From: Actinomycetes bacterium
Lineage (GTDB): Bacteria; Actinomycetota; Thermoleophilia; RBG-16-64-13
Assembly (NCBI GenBank): GCA_021815245.1
Contig: JAKAHF010000197.1
Coordinates: 1 to 5,500 of the forward strand
Direction of reading: 5' to 3'
DNA: 5,500 nt
Made by a program: the position numbers and the translations under genes. Below the pieces are notes generated by a model. That model was given only the letters and a program-made list of their open reading frames with translations, ran no database searches and was not told the origin of the DNA. Position 1 is the first letter of the stretch; each line of letters begins with the position of its first letter. Shown piece by piece: positions 1 through 5,500 of the stretch.

Positions 1-871
1 CAGCGAGTTCCCCTCACTGCCGAGCTCGACCACGTCGTTCGCGACCATGGCCGTCGTCAACGGCCCGATACGCAACGAGATCGGCATGAACTCCGGTCTG
101 GGCGCTCTCAGCCCCTTCAATCACGCCAACTCGGTGATAGGCCGGGCGTGGACCCTCATGAGCATCAACCTTGCCGACGCGCGGCCGGGCGAGACGTTCA
201 TGGGTTCCTTGGGCAACAACCTCAACTACAACAACCTGTGCTTCGCCGAGAACGAGGAGCGCAGCGTTTGGCAGCCGTTCCACGTGCGCAAGGGCCACAA
301 GCAGGACGAGAGCACGGTCAGCGTCTTCCAGGGCTGGAGTGTGATCAACAGCATGGGCGCCGCCGGCTGCTGCCGTCCGGCCCAGCAGGAGATGCTCATC
401 ATCATGCAGGCCTTCCCCTGTCTGAGAGGTGCGATCACCTTGGTCATGGATCCGCTCGCGGCGGCACATCTCAAAGAGCAGGGTTTCGACGAGCCCGGCA
501 AGCTCGCGAAGTACCTGTCGGAGAACTTCGAGATGGCAGCGGGCCAGTTCTGGGATGCCGACGTGTGCTACTCGCTCGTGGAGCCCATGGCCCGCAGCGG
601 AGTGGAGCCCCTCGCCACTTGGCTGAAGACCCCCAGGGACGAGATGATAAAGCCCTACTTCGTGCCCGACGCGATCAACGCGGTGGTAGTCGGCGGTGAG
701 ACGCAGGCCATGTTCCTGACGACCGACATGTGGCACAACAAGACGGTCTCGATCGACAAGTGGCGACCCGAGAGCGGCGTGTACCAGGAAGACCCGGCGA
801 CCGCGCGACGGCGCGAAGCGCGTCAGAAACGCCACTCGGCAGCCTTGACCCGCAGCGGCTACGACCTGTAG
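1..871 (+). CDS. C-terminal part of a conserved protein, probably UGSC (seleno)protein-like; 5' end outside window
   Basis: The reading frame is open from the first complete codon at position 2 to the TAG at 869-871, about 289 residues, so the gene begins before the window. The ATG at 47 is probably internal: no purine-rich ribosome-binding site precedes it, and the 15 upstream codons (SEFPSLPSSTTSFAT) read smoothly into it. Conserved-looking blocks are VVNGPIRNEIGMNSG near the start, GNNLNYNNLCFAENEE, a GCCRPAQQE di-cysteine segment, and INAVVVGGE followed by SIDKWR near the end. Counting from the ATG at 47, cysteines fall at 65, 108, 109, 125 and 174. I recall these blocks, especially VVNGPIR and VVVGGET, from large proteins annotated as the UGSC family, whose defining Sec/Cys-Gly-Ser-Cys motif would lie upstream. 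That is memory, not a search, and no reaction is established for it here. There is no signal peptide or membrane helix in the visible part. The C-terminal tail is Arg/Lys-rich. Coding status is nearly certain; the family is tentative. Confidence 0.85.
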   Translation, partial: SEFPSLPSSTTSFATMAVVNGPIRNEIGMNSGLGALSPFNHANSVIGRAWTLMSINLADARPGETFMGSLGNNLNYNNLCFAENEERSVWQPFHVRKGHKQDESTVSVFQGWSVINSMGAAGCCRPAQQEMLIIMQAFPCLRGAITLVMDPLAAAHLKEQGFDEPGKLAKYLSENFEMAAGQFWDADVCYSLVEPMARSGVEPLATWLKTPRDEMIKPYFVPDAINAVVVGGETQAMFLTTDMWHNKTVSIDKWRPESGVYQEDPATARRREARQKRHSAALTRSGYDL

Positions 872-896
872 AGCTCTCTCACACGAGGTGATGCTT

Positions 897-925
897 GATG
901 GGCCCCGCTCCCGGCGGGGCCCATC
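897..925 (+). terminator. Stem-loop terminator after the first gene
   Basis: A perfect 12-bp inverted repeat, GATGGGCCCCGC at 897-908 and GCGGGGCCCATC at 914-925, encloses a 5-nt loop. It lies 26 bases after the stop codon at 869-871. The tail (TCGTTCTG) is only weakly T-rich, as is common in high-GC genomes. The position and very stable stem make it a likely intrinsic terminator that separates the first gene from the ATPase. Confidence 0.8.
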
Positions 926-946
926 TCGTTCTGGTGTGCGCCGCAC

Positions 947-975
947 TTGTCAACAGCGCGCGCGGCGGGTAGGCT
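947..975 (+). promoter_or_regulatory. Candidate sigma-70-type promoter of the cation ATPase gene
   Basis: TTGTCA at 947-952 matches five of six bases of the -35 consensus. It is followed after exactly 17 bases by TAGGCT at 970-975, which fits the TANNNT -10 form frequent in high-GC Gram-positive bacteria. The site lies just downstream of the terminator hairpin and 44 bases before the ATG at 1020, where a dedicated promoter is expected. No operator-like palindrome is evident around it. Confidence 0.5.
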
Positions 976-1007
976 CCAGTTATTGCGGGAACGTCCCTTG
1001 CCCAGAC

Positions 1008-1014
1008 AAAGGAG
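1008..1014 (+). promoter_or_regulatory. Ribosome-binding site that fixes the ATPase start at 1020
   Basis: AAAGGAG is separated by five bases (TTCTC) from the ATG at 1020-1022. This strong site decides between that ATG and the in-frame GTG/ATG at 888/891, which would begin before the terminator hairpin and add 44 low-complexity Arg-rich residues. Confidence 0.85.
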
Positions 1015-1019
1015 TTCTC

Positions 1020-3773
1020 ATGACGACCCAAAGACCGCTCGACGCGTCATGGCACGCTCTCCCGCCTGCGGACATAGTCGCTTCTCTGCAGACCGACCCC
1101 GACCATGGTCTGACCCAATCGGAGGTCCAAGCCCGTCTCGCGCGCTTCGGCCGCAACGTCCTCACCCGGCAACGCAGCAAGAGCCGGATCCGCCTGTTTC
1201 TCGACCAACTGCGCCAGAGCCTCGTGCTCATCCTGCTTGCCGCCGGCATCGTCACCGCCGCCCTGGGTGAGTGGGTCGACAGCGGCGTGATCTTCGGCGT
1301 CGTCGTCATCAACTCGATAGTCGGGTTCATGCAGGAAGTGCGGGCCATCAAAGCCATCGCGGCTCTGAACAAAGTGATGAACACCGAGGCGACGGTGCTG
1401 CGCGACGGCGCACGCGTGCGCCTGAGCGCCGACGGACTGGTTCCCGGAGACGTCGTGGTGCTCCAGGCGGGCGACAAGGTACCGGCCGACATCCGGCTCA
1501 CCTACTCCCGCGACCTTCACATCGACGAGTCGACCCTCACCGGAGAGTCGCTACCCGCCGAAAAGGCCGACTCCGTTCTGCCTGAAGACACCCTGCTCGC
1601 CGACCGCTCCAACATGGCGTACGCCTCGACGCTCTGCAGCCGGGGCCAGGGCACCGGACTCGTGGTGGCAACGGGAGACTCCACTGAGGTCGGCAACATC
1701 TCGCATCTGATATCGGAGGCCCACGACCTGCAGACGCCGCTCACCATGCGTATCGCGCAGCTGAGCCGGCTCCTCCTGTTCGTGATCGTGGGCCTCGCCG
1801 TAATCACGGCGCTGGTGGGCATCCTTCGGGGCGAACCGGTGTTCGACATGTTCATGGCCGCGGTGGCGCTCGCGGTTGGAGCGATCCCCGAGGGCCTCCC
1901 CGCTGCGGTCACCATCGTCCTTTCGATCGGGGTCTCGCGCATGGCCAAACGGCGGGCCATCATCAGGCGGTTGCCGGCGGTCGAAACCCTCGGCGGCACC
2001 ACGGTGATCTGCTCCGACAAGACCGGCACGCTCACCGAGAACCAGATGACGGTGGAGCGAGTGGCCCTCGATGGCGCGTGGTATCAGGTCACGGGTCGCG
2101 GCTACGCGCCCGAGGGGACGGTCGCCGCCGAGCGCGAAGACCTCAGCGGCGCGCCCCCAGCGGCAGAGAGCGAAGCCCTGTTCGAACTGTTCCGCGCGGG
2201 CATGCTCTGCAACGACAGCTCGGTCTACTTCGCCGAGGATCGTTGGCAGGCGAGCGGGGATCCGACCGAGGCGGCGCTGGTGGTATCGGCGGCCAAAGCC
2301 GGCATCGAGCGGGAGAGGCTCGACCGCGCCTTCCCCCGGCTCGACACCCTACCCTTCGAATCCGAGCACCAGTTCATGGCCACCCTTCACTCGACACCGG
2401 CAGGCGAGCGCATCGCCTATGTAAAAGGCTCGACCGAACGCCTGCTCGCCCGTTCGGCGACCATGGTGGGCCGCGACGGGAACCCGCGGGCCCTCGACCG
2501 GGGCGAGGTGGAGTCATGGGCGGGCGAGATGGCCTCGACGGGACTGCGCGTCTTGGCTTTCGCGTCGAAGCGGATGCCCTCGTCGACCGAGGAGATCACA
2601 CACGGCGACGTTGAGGACGATCTGGTATTTCTGGGTCTTCAAGGCATGATCGATCCTCCGCGGCAGGAGGCGATCCGCGCCGTCGCCGCGTGTCACCGAG
2701 CCGGCATCGACGTGAAGATGATCACCGGCGACCATGCTCTCACCGCCACAGCCATCGCCAGGAAGCTGCAATTGGCGAAGCCCGGGTGCGCGGTGAATCC
2801 CGACCTTGTGGCCCTCACAGGAAGCGACCTCGAACGCATCGCCGACGACGACCTGGGGCAGGCAGCCGAGGATGCCGAGGTCTTCGCCCGGGTCACACCC
2901 GAACAGAAGCTACGATTGGTCACGGCTCTGCAGAAGAGAGGACATGTCGTGGCCATGACCGGCGACGGCGTGAACGACGGACCAGCGCTTCGCCAGGCCA
3001 ACATCGGCATAGCCATGGGAAGGGCCGGCACCGAGGTCGCCAAAGAAGCCGCCGACATGGTGCTCACCGATGACAACTTCGCCTCGATCGAGGCCGCGGT
3101 CGAGGAAGGCCGCGGCGTATTCGACAATCTCACCAAATTCATAACCTGGACGCTGCCCACAAACATAGCGGAGGGCCTGGTCGTCCTCGTCGCCATCTTC
3201 GCGGGGGCGACCCTTCCTCTCCTTCCGGTGCAGATCCTGTGGATCAACATGACGACCGGCGTGATCCTCGGCACCACCCTCGCTCTCGAAGCCAAGGAGA
3301 TGGGGCTCATGTCCCGGCCTCCGCGCCCACCCCAGGCGCCTATCCTCGACCGAACCCTACTGGGCAGGATCCTCATTGTCGGAGCCTTGCTGCTGGCCGG
3401 GGCTTTCGGCTTCTTCGAGTACGCGGTGAGCACAGGGCACTCCGTCGACGAGGCCAGAACCATCGCCGGCAATATCATCGTTCTCGGAGAGCTCGCCTTC
3501 CTCTTCAACTGCCGGTCGCTGACATCGCCTTCGTGGCGGGTGAGCCTCAGAACCAACAGCTTTCTGCTCATCGGCAGCCTCATCATGATCTCGCTGCAGA
3601 TCCTCTACACTTACCTGCCGGTGATGCACCGGGTGTTCGGCACAGCCGCCATCGACGCCAGGGCCTGGGCATGGATCGTCGCCGTAGCGGTGGTGGTGCA
3701 CGTGGCGATCGAGTTGGAGAAGGCTGTGCGCAGACGGAGCGCCCGCAAGAAAGCGGCGTCGCTCACCTGCTGA
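1020..3773 (+). CDS. P2-type cation-transporting ATPase, CtpF/Ca2+-ATPase-like
   Basis: This 917-residue integral membrane pump should couple ATP hydrolysis to cation movement across the cytoplasmic membrane. In order, it has an N-terminal cation-ATPase domain (about 8-75), helices M1-M2 (about 66-104), and an actuator domain with the TGES dephosphorylation loop at 174-177. M3-M4 (about 248-305) carry PEGLP at 290-294. The P-domain has CSDKTGTLT, with D333 as the phosphorylated aspartate. The nucleotide-binding domain has GDPTEA at 413-418 and KGS at 469-471. DPPR at 545-548, TGD at 569-571 and TGDGVND at 647-653 follow. M5-M10 fill about 709-899, giving ten helices. Compared with SERCA, site residues corresponding to E309 (E291), N768 (N715), E771 (E718), N796 (N743), T799 (T746) and E908 (E824) are kept, but the D800 position is G747. 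I recall the WINMTT form of M6 from CtpF-like actinobacterial pumps. Ca2+ is the best substrate guess, but Mn2+ or a monovalent cation cannot be excluded. It is full length and intact, with its own promoter and ribosome-binding site. No accessory subunit gene lies beside it. Confidence 0.95.
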   Translation: MTTQRPLDASWHALPPADIVASLQTDPDHGLTQSEVQARLARFGRNVLTRQRSKSRIRLFLDQLRQSLVLILLAAGIVTAALGEWVDSGVIFGVVVINSIVGFMQEVRAIKAIAALNKVMNTEATVLRDGARVRLSADGLVPGDVVVLQAGDKVPADIRLTYSRDLHIDESTLTGESLPAEKADSVLPEDTLLADRSNMAYASTLCSRGQGTGLVVATGDSTEVGNISHLISEAHDLQTPLTMRIAQLSRLLLFVIVGLAVITALVGILRGEPVFDMFMAAVALAVGAIPEGLPAAVTIVLSIGVSRMAKRRAIIRRLPAVETLGGTTVICSDKTGTLTENQMTVERVALDGAWYQVTGRGYAPEGTVAAEREDLSGAPPAAESEALFELFRAGMLCNDSSVYFAEDRWQASGDPTEAALVVSAAKAGIERERLDRAFPRLDTLPFESEHQFMATLHSTPAGERIAYVKGSTERLLARSATMVGRDGNPRALDRGEVESWAGEMASTGLRVLAFASKRMPSSTEEITHGDVEDDLVFLGLQGMIDPPRQEAIRAVAACHRAGIDVKMITGDHALTATAIARKLQLAKPGCAVNPDLVALTGSDLERIADDDLGQAAEDAEVFARVTPEQKLRLVTALQKRGHVVAMTGDGVNDGPALRQANIGIAMGRAGTEVAKEAADMVLTDDNFASIEAAVEEGRGVFDNLTKFITWTLPTNIAEGLVVLVAIFAGATLPLLPVQILWINMTTGVILGTTLALEAKEMGLMSRPPRPPQAPILDRTLLGRILIVGALLLAGAFGFFEYAVSTGHSVDEARTIAGNIIVLGELAFLFNCRSLTSPSWRVSLRTNSFLLIGSLIMISLQILYTYLPVMHRVFGTAAIDARAWAWIVAVAVVVHVAIELEKAVRRRSARKKAASLTC

Positions 3774-3799
3774 CGGGTCGACAAACACGTCACGACGGC

Positions 3800-3828
3800 T
3801 TGTGAGGAGTTGCTTGCGGGCCTATAGT
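3800..3828 (+). promoter_or_regulatory. Candidate sigma-70-type promoter of the zinc-ribbon protein gene
   Basis: TTGTGA at 3800-3805 (four of six to consensus) is followed after 17 bases by TATAGT at 3823-3828 (five of six). It lies in the 90-base gap after the ATPase stop codon and 35 bases before the next ATG. It suggests independent transcription of the downstream gene, although read-through from the ATPase gene is possible because I see no strong terminator hairpin in this gap. Confidence 0.5.
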
Positions 3829-3850
3829 TCCAAGGTGAAGCACGACCTCG

Positions 3851-3858
3851 AAAGGAGG
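3851..3858 (+). promoter_or_regulatory. Strong ribosome-binding site for the zinc-ribbon protein
   Basis: AAAGGAGG lies five bases before the ATG at 3864. It nearly equals the full anti-Shine-Dalgarno complement and supports this start, which also places the zinc-ribbon cysteines at the very N-terminus. Confidence 0.85.
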
Positions 3859-3863
3859 CCGAC

Positions 3864-5231
3864 ATGGCGTTCTGTAGCAACTGTGGCAATGCTCTCGGCG
3901 AAGGTCAGCAGTTTTGCGGCAACTGCGGCCAGGCGGTAGGTACGGCCGCCACGGCGCAATCCGCCGCTGCGGCGTCCCCTCCGCCCCCACCGCCGGCGCA
4001 GGGCGCCGCATACCAGCAGCCGACTGCGTATCAGCAACCACCCGCATATCAGCAACCGCCGGCGTATGCGCCTCCTCCGCCTGGAGGGCACTACGGCCAA
4101 CCGGCCTCCGGCGGCGCGCCGCGGCGTAGCCGCAAAGGGTTATGGATAGGCCTGGCTTCGGGTCTGCTCGTGGTCGTGGTGGCCTGCGTACTGGTCTTCG
4201 TGGTCTTCAGGGGTGACATCTTCGGCGACGACAGCACCGCGTCGATCTCGTTCGGGGGCGAGGAGTTCAACCTGAGCGACAAGAGCACACCCAGCGCGAT
4301 CATGGCTGCGCTCATGACCAATGCCGGCAGCGCCGAGACCGTGACGGGCACATTCGATCTGAAGGTCGACATAGAGGCCGACACGAGCGGCATGTCGTCT
4401 GAGGAAGCGAGCATGCTGTCGGATCCGGTGACTATCTCGGGCACCATGGCCGCGGACAAGGCGCAGCAGGCCGGAGACTTCGATATCTCGCTCGGCATGA
4501 TGGGCAGCACCTTGGACGTGGCGTTGAAGGTAGTCGGGGGCCAGGCTTGGATAGGCCTCAAGGACCAGTGGTACGAGGCTCCGGCAGACACGGGCATCGA
4601 CTTCCAGAACGGTCAGGTGACCGACTCCCTCGACCAGCTGCAGAGCGTACTGTCGGGCATATCCGTCGATCCGGCTAAGTGGCTCAAGAACCAGGCCCCG
4701 GTCAAGGAAGAGAAGCTCGATGGAGCAAAGGTGCTTCACATCTCGGGTAGCGACCCCGACTGGGCCGCGCTGGCCGCCGACCTCGCCAAGGTCATGATGG
4801 ATCCCGAGGTACAGGGCCTCATGGATTCGACCGACTCCGGCGGATCGTCCTTACAGGACCAGCTGCCGAGCGCCGAGGAGTTGCTCCGCCTTGCCACTCA
4901 GCTCGACAGCATCTTCCAGAACGTACAGATCGATCTCTGGGTCGACGAGGAGCGTGCGGTGCTCCGCAAGATCACCATCGTGTGCGATATCGTGCCTCCG
5001 GCCGACATGAGCAGCCTCGGTGACCCCGAGGCTTTGGGCGGCATGGACCTGAGCGACAGCGGCATATCCAAGCTGAGCATCGATGCCACCATCACGCTGA
5101 ATCCCTTCAAGAAGGTCGAGGTCGAGGCACCCAAGAACGCCAAGACCGCCGATCAACTACAGACCGACTTAGAGGCCGATCCGTCACTGCTCGGCCCTCT
5201 CGGACAACTCCTCATGGGCATGGGCCAGTGA
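3864..5231 (+). CDS. Zinc-ribbon, single-pass membrane protein with LppX/LolA-like extracytoplasmic domain
   Basis: The 455-residue product has four visible parts. Residues 1-23 form a zinc ribbon with cysteines at 4, 7, 18 and 21 (CSNCGNA and FCGNCGQ). Residues 24-85 are Ala/Pro-rich and contain AYQQP repeats. A basic patch, RRSRK at 87-91, precedes a hydrophobic helix at about 92-115, so by the positive-inside rule the ribbon is cytoplasmic and the rest lies outside. Residues about 120-455 alternate beta-type strands (TGTFDLKVDI, DVALKVVGG, AWIGLKDQWYEAP, KVLHISG, IDLWVDEE, LRKITIV, ATITLNPF) with acidic linkers. This resembles the half-barrel folds of LppX/LprG and LolA lipoproteins, which bind lipids. 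There is no lipobox; the helix is the only anchor visible. The family match is by pattern only. A cell-envelope role, such as binding a lipophilic ligand and signalling inward, is inference. Nothing in its neighbours fixes a pathway. The start is supported by AAAGGAGG, and a bidirectional terminator follows the gene. Confidence 0.9.
   Translation: MAFCSNCGNALGEGQQFCGNCGQAVGTAATAQSAAAASPPPPPPAQGAAYQQPTAYQQPPAYQQPPAYAPPPPGGHYGQPASGGAPRRSRKGLWIGLASGLLVVVVACVLVFVVFRGDIFGDDSTASISFGGEEFNLSDKSTPSAIMAALMTNAGSAETVTGTFDLKVDIEADTSGMSSEEASMLSDPVTISGTMAADKAQQAGDFDISLGMMGSTLDVALKVVGGQAWIGLKDQWYEAPADTGIDFQNGQVTDSLDQLQSVLSGISVDPAKWLKNQAPVKEEKLDGAKVLHISGSDPDWAALAADLAKVMMDPEVQGLMDSTDSGGSSLQDQLPSAEELLRLATQLDSIFQNVQIDLWVDEERAVLRKITIVCDIVPPADMSSLGDPEALGGMDLSDSGISKLSIDATITLNPFKKVEVEAPKNAKTADQLQTDLEADPSLLGPLGQLLMGMGQ
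4008..4079 (+). repeat. Imperfect 18-bp tandem repeat encoding AYQQPP units
   Basis: Four consecutive 18-base units at 4008-4025, 4026-4043, 4044-4061 and 4062-4079 encode AYQQPT, AYQQPP, AYQQPP and a degenerate AYAPPP. Synonymous codons differ between units (CAGCAG versus CAGCAA, TAC versus TAT), so the copies are not freshly duplicated. They form part of the flexible proline-rich cytoplasmic linker between the zinc ribbon and the membrane helix. Confidence 0.85.
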
Positions 5232-5275
5232 CCCAGACAGAAACCGGGAACGCCCCGGCTGCGATTGGGTAACAC

Positions 5276-5315
5276 GAAAGAAGGGGCCCCGGCGACAGCC
5301 GGGGCCCCTTCTTTC
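5276..5315. terminator. Bidirectional intrinsic terminator between convergent genes
   Basis: The arms at 5276-5293 and 5298-5315 are perfectly complementary over 18 bp, with a 4-nt loop (GACA). The GGGGCCCCGGC core is flanked by AAAGAA on the left and TTCTTT on the right, so either strand reads a GC-rich stem ending in a T-rich run. It lies 44 bases after the zinc-ribbon gene's stop and 34 bases beyond the stop of the minus-strand gene, so it can serve both. Confidence 0.92.
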
Positions 5316-5349
5316 ACGCGTTGCTGTGACGTGCGGCGATCCTGGGAGG

Positions 5350-5500
5350 CTAGGCCCTGGAGAGCTCCTCGAACGTGACCGCTTTGCGATCCACCAGCCG
5401 TCTCAGCCTGAGGGCCAGATCCTGCAGCTGCTTCACTTCGTGCTCCACCTGACGGGTACCCTTGGCCGATTCGCCTCCGGCGGCGTTGATGGAGTCAAGG
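5350..5500 (-). CDS. C-terminal end of a probable methyl-accepting chemotaxis-type protein; 5' end outside window
   Basis: On the minus strand a frame is open from the right edge to a TAG at 5352-5350. It covers 49 complete codons and begins LDSINAAGGESAKGTRQVEH. The next segment, EVKQLQDLALRLRRLVDR, has leucine/valine heptad spacing typical of a coiled coil. The order AAxxESAKGxxQVxxxVxQLxxLAxxLxxLV matches the usual last turn of the MCP cytoplasmic signalling domain (compare the common pattern xEQxxGxxQVxxAVxQLxxLAxxLxxLV). The final residues, KAVTFEELSRA, form a short tail without the NWETF-type CheR/CheB tether seen in some enterobacterial receptors. Such proteins sense ligands and control CheA kinase activity. 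The sensor part and the signalling hairpin tip lie beyond the window, so a soluble or membrane form cannot be told. Convergent orientation and the shared terminator agree with a real gene. Confidence 0.7.
   Translation of the reverse strand, partial: LDSINAAGGESAKGTRQVEHEVKQLQDLALRLRRLVDRKAVTFEELSRA

Noticed and set aside
14..946. Long minus-strand open frame (310 codons) opposite the first gene
   Set aside because: It is a GC-rich shadow of the forward gene. Its translation is His/Arg/Gly/Val-rich low-complexity sequence without recognisable motifs, and the forward frame has clear conserved blocks.
888..1019. A 44-residue N-terminal extension of the ATPase from the GTG at 888 (or ATG at 891), with GAGG just before it
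   Set aside because: It would start before the 12-bp terminator hairpin and translate through it, and through the promoter boxes. The added residues are Arg/Ser-rich and unlike P-type ATPase N-termini. The ATG at 1020 has a far better ribosome-binding site.
2693..3586. Minus-strand open frame of 297 codons inside the ATPase gene
   Set aside because: It lies entirely opposite the conserved P-domain and M5-M9 coding sequence. Its composition (Arg/Ser/Ala) reflects the complement of the real gene.
3774..3863. Possible terminator for the ATPase gene in the 90-base gap
   Set aside because: No inverted repeat of convincing length or T-run is visible. Only short matches such as CGTCACGACG occur.
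4140..4739. Minus-strand frame of 199 codons within the zinc-ribbon protein gene
   Set aside because: It has no ribosome-binding site or recognisable domain and overlaps fully with a well-supported forward gene.
5244..5258. Small hairpin CCGGG-AACGC(loop)-CCCGG just after the zinc-ribbon gene
   Set aside because: It has only a 5-bp stem and no T-rich tail, and the much stronger 18-bp terminator lies directly downstream.
1..5500. Mobile element, CRISPR array, tRNA/rRNA or defence system
   Set aside because: I found no transposase-like sequence, spaced direct repeats, cloverleaf-like segments or defence-family motifs. The three main genes share similar high-GC codon use, with no sign of recent transfer.

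Overview
This is a high-GC (roughly 63-66%, estimated by eye) bacterial window with a dense, ordinary gene layout. Two ribosome-binding sites are strong AAAGGAG-type sequences, and the promoter candidates have TTGNNA / TANNNT boxes. The P2-type ATPase resembles the CtpF-like cation pumps of Actinobacteria. The zinc-ribbon protein with a proline-rich linker and one membrane helix is also a familiar architecture in that phylum. I therefore favour a motile member of the Actinomycetota or a similar high-GC lineage; this is inference, not proof.

Layout, left to right. (1) Positions 1-871, + strand: the 3' part of a gene cut by the left edge. It looks like the C-terminal portion of a large conserved protein of the UGSC (seleno)protein type, but that name rests on remembered motifs. 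A perfect 12-bp stem-loop follows it. (2) Positions 1020-3773, + strand: a complete P2-type cation-transporting ATPase of 917 residues with all catalytic motifs, its own ribosome-binding site and a plausible promoter just downstream of the first terminator. (3) Positions 3864-5231, + strand: a 455-residue membrane protein with a cytoplasmic CxxC...CxxC zinc ribbon, a YQQP-repeat proline-rich linker, one transmembrane helix and an extracytoplasmic domain resembling the LppX/LprG/LolA fold. It too has its own candidate promoter. (4) Positions 5276-5315: a perfect 18-bp stem with a 4-nt loop, usable on both strands. (5) Positions 5350-5500, - strand: the last 49 codons of a convergent gene whose product ends like a methyl-accepting chemotaxis protein.

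The genes look like separate transcription units rather than one operon. The first is closed by a terminator, genes 2 and 3 each have promoter-like boxes, and the last gene is convergent. I see no mobile element, CRISPR array, tRNA, rRNA or phage signature. The points most worth a second look are the ATPase's missing M6 aspartate, the zinc-ribbon/lipid-binding-like fusion, and the missing N-terminus of the first gene, where a UGSC/CGSC motif should lie if the family guess is right.
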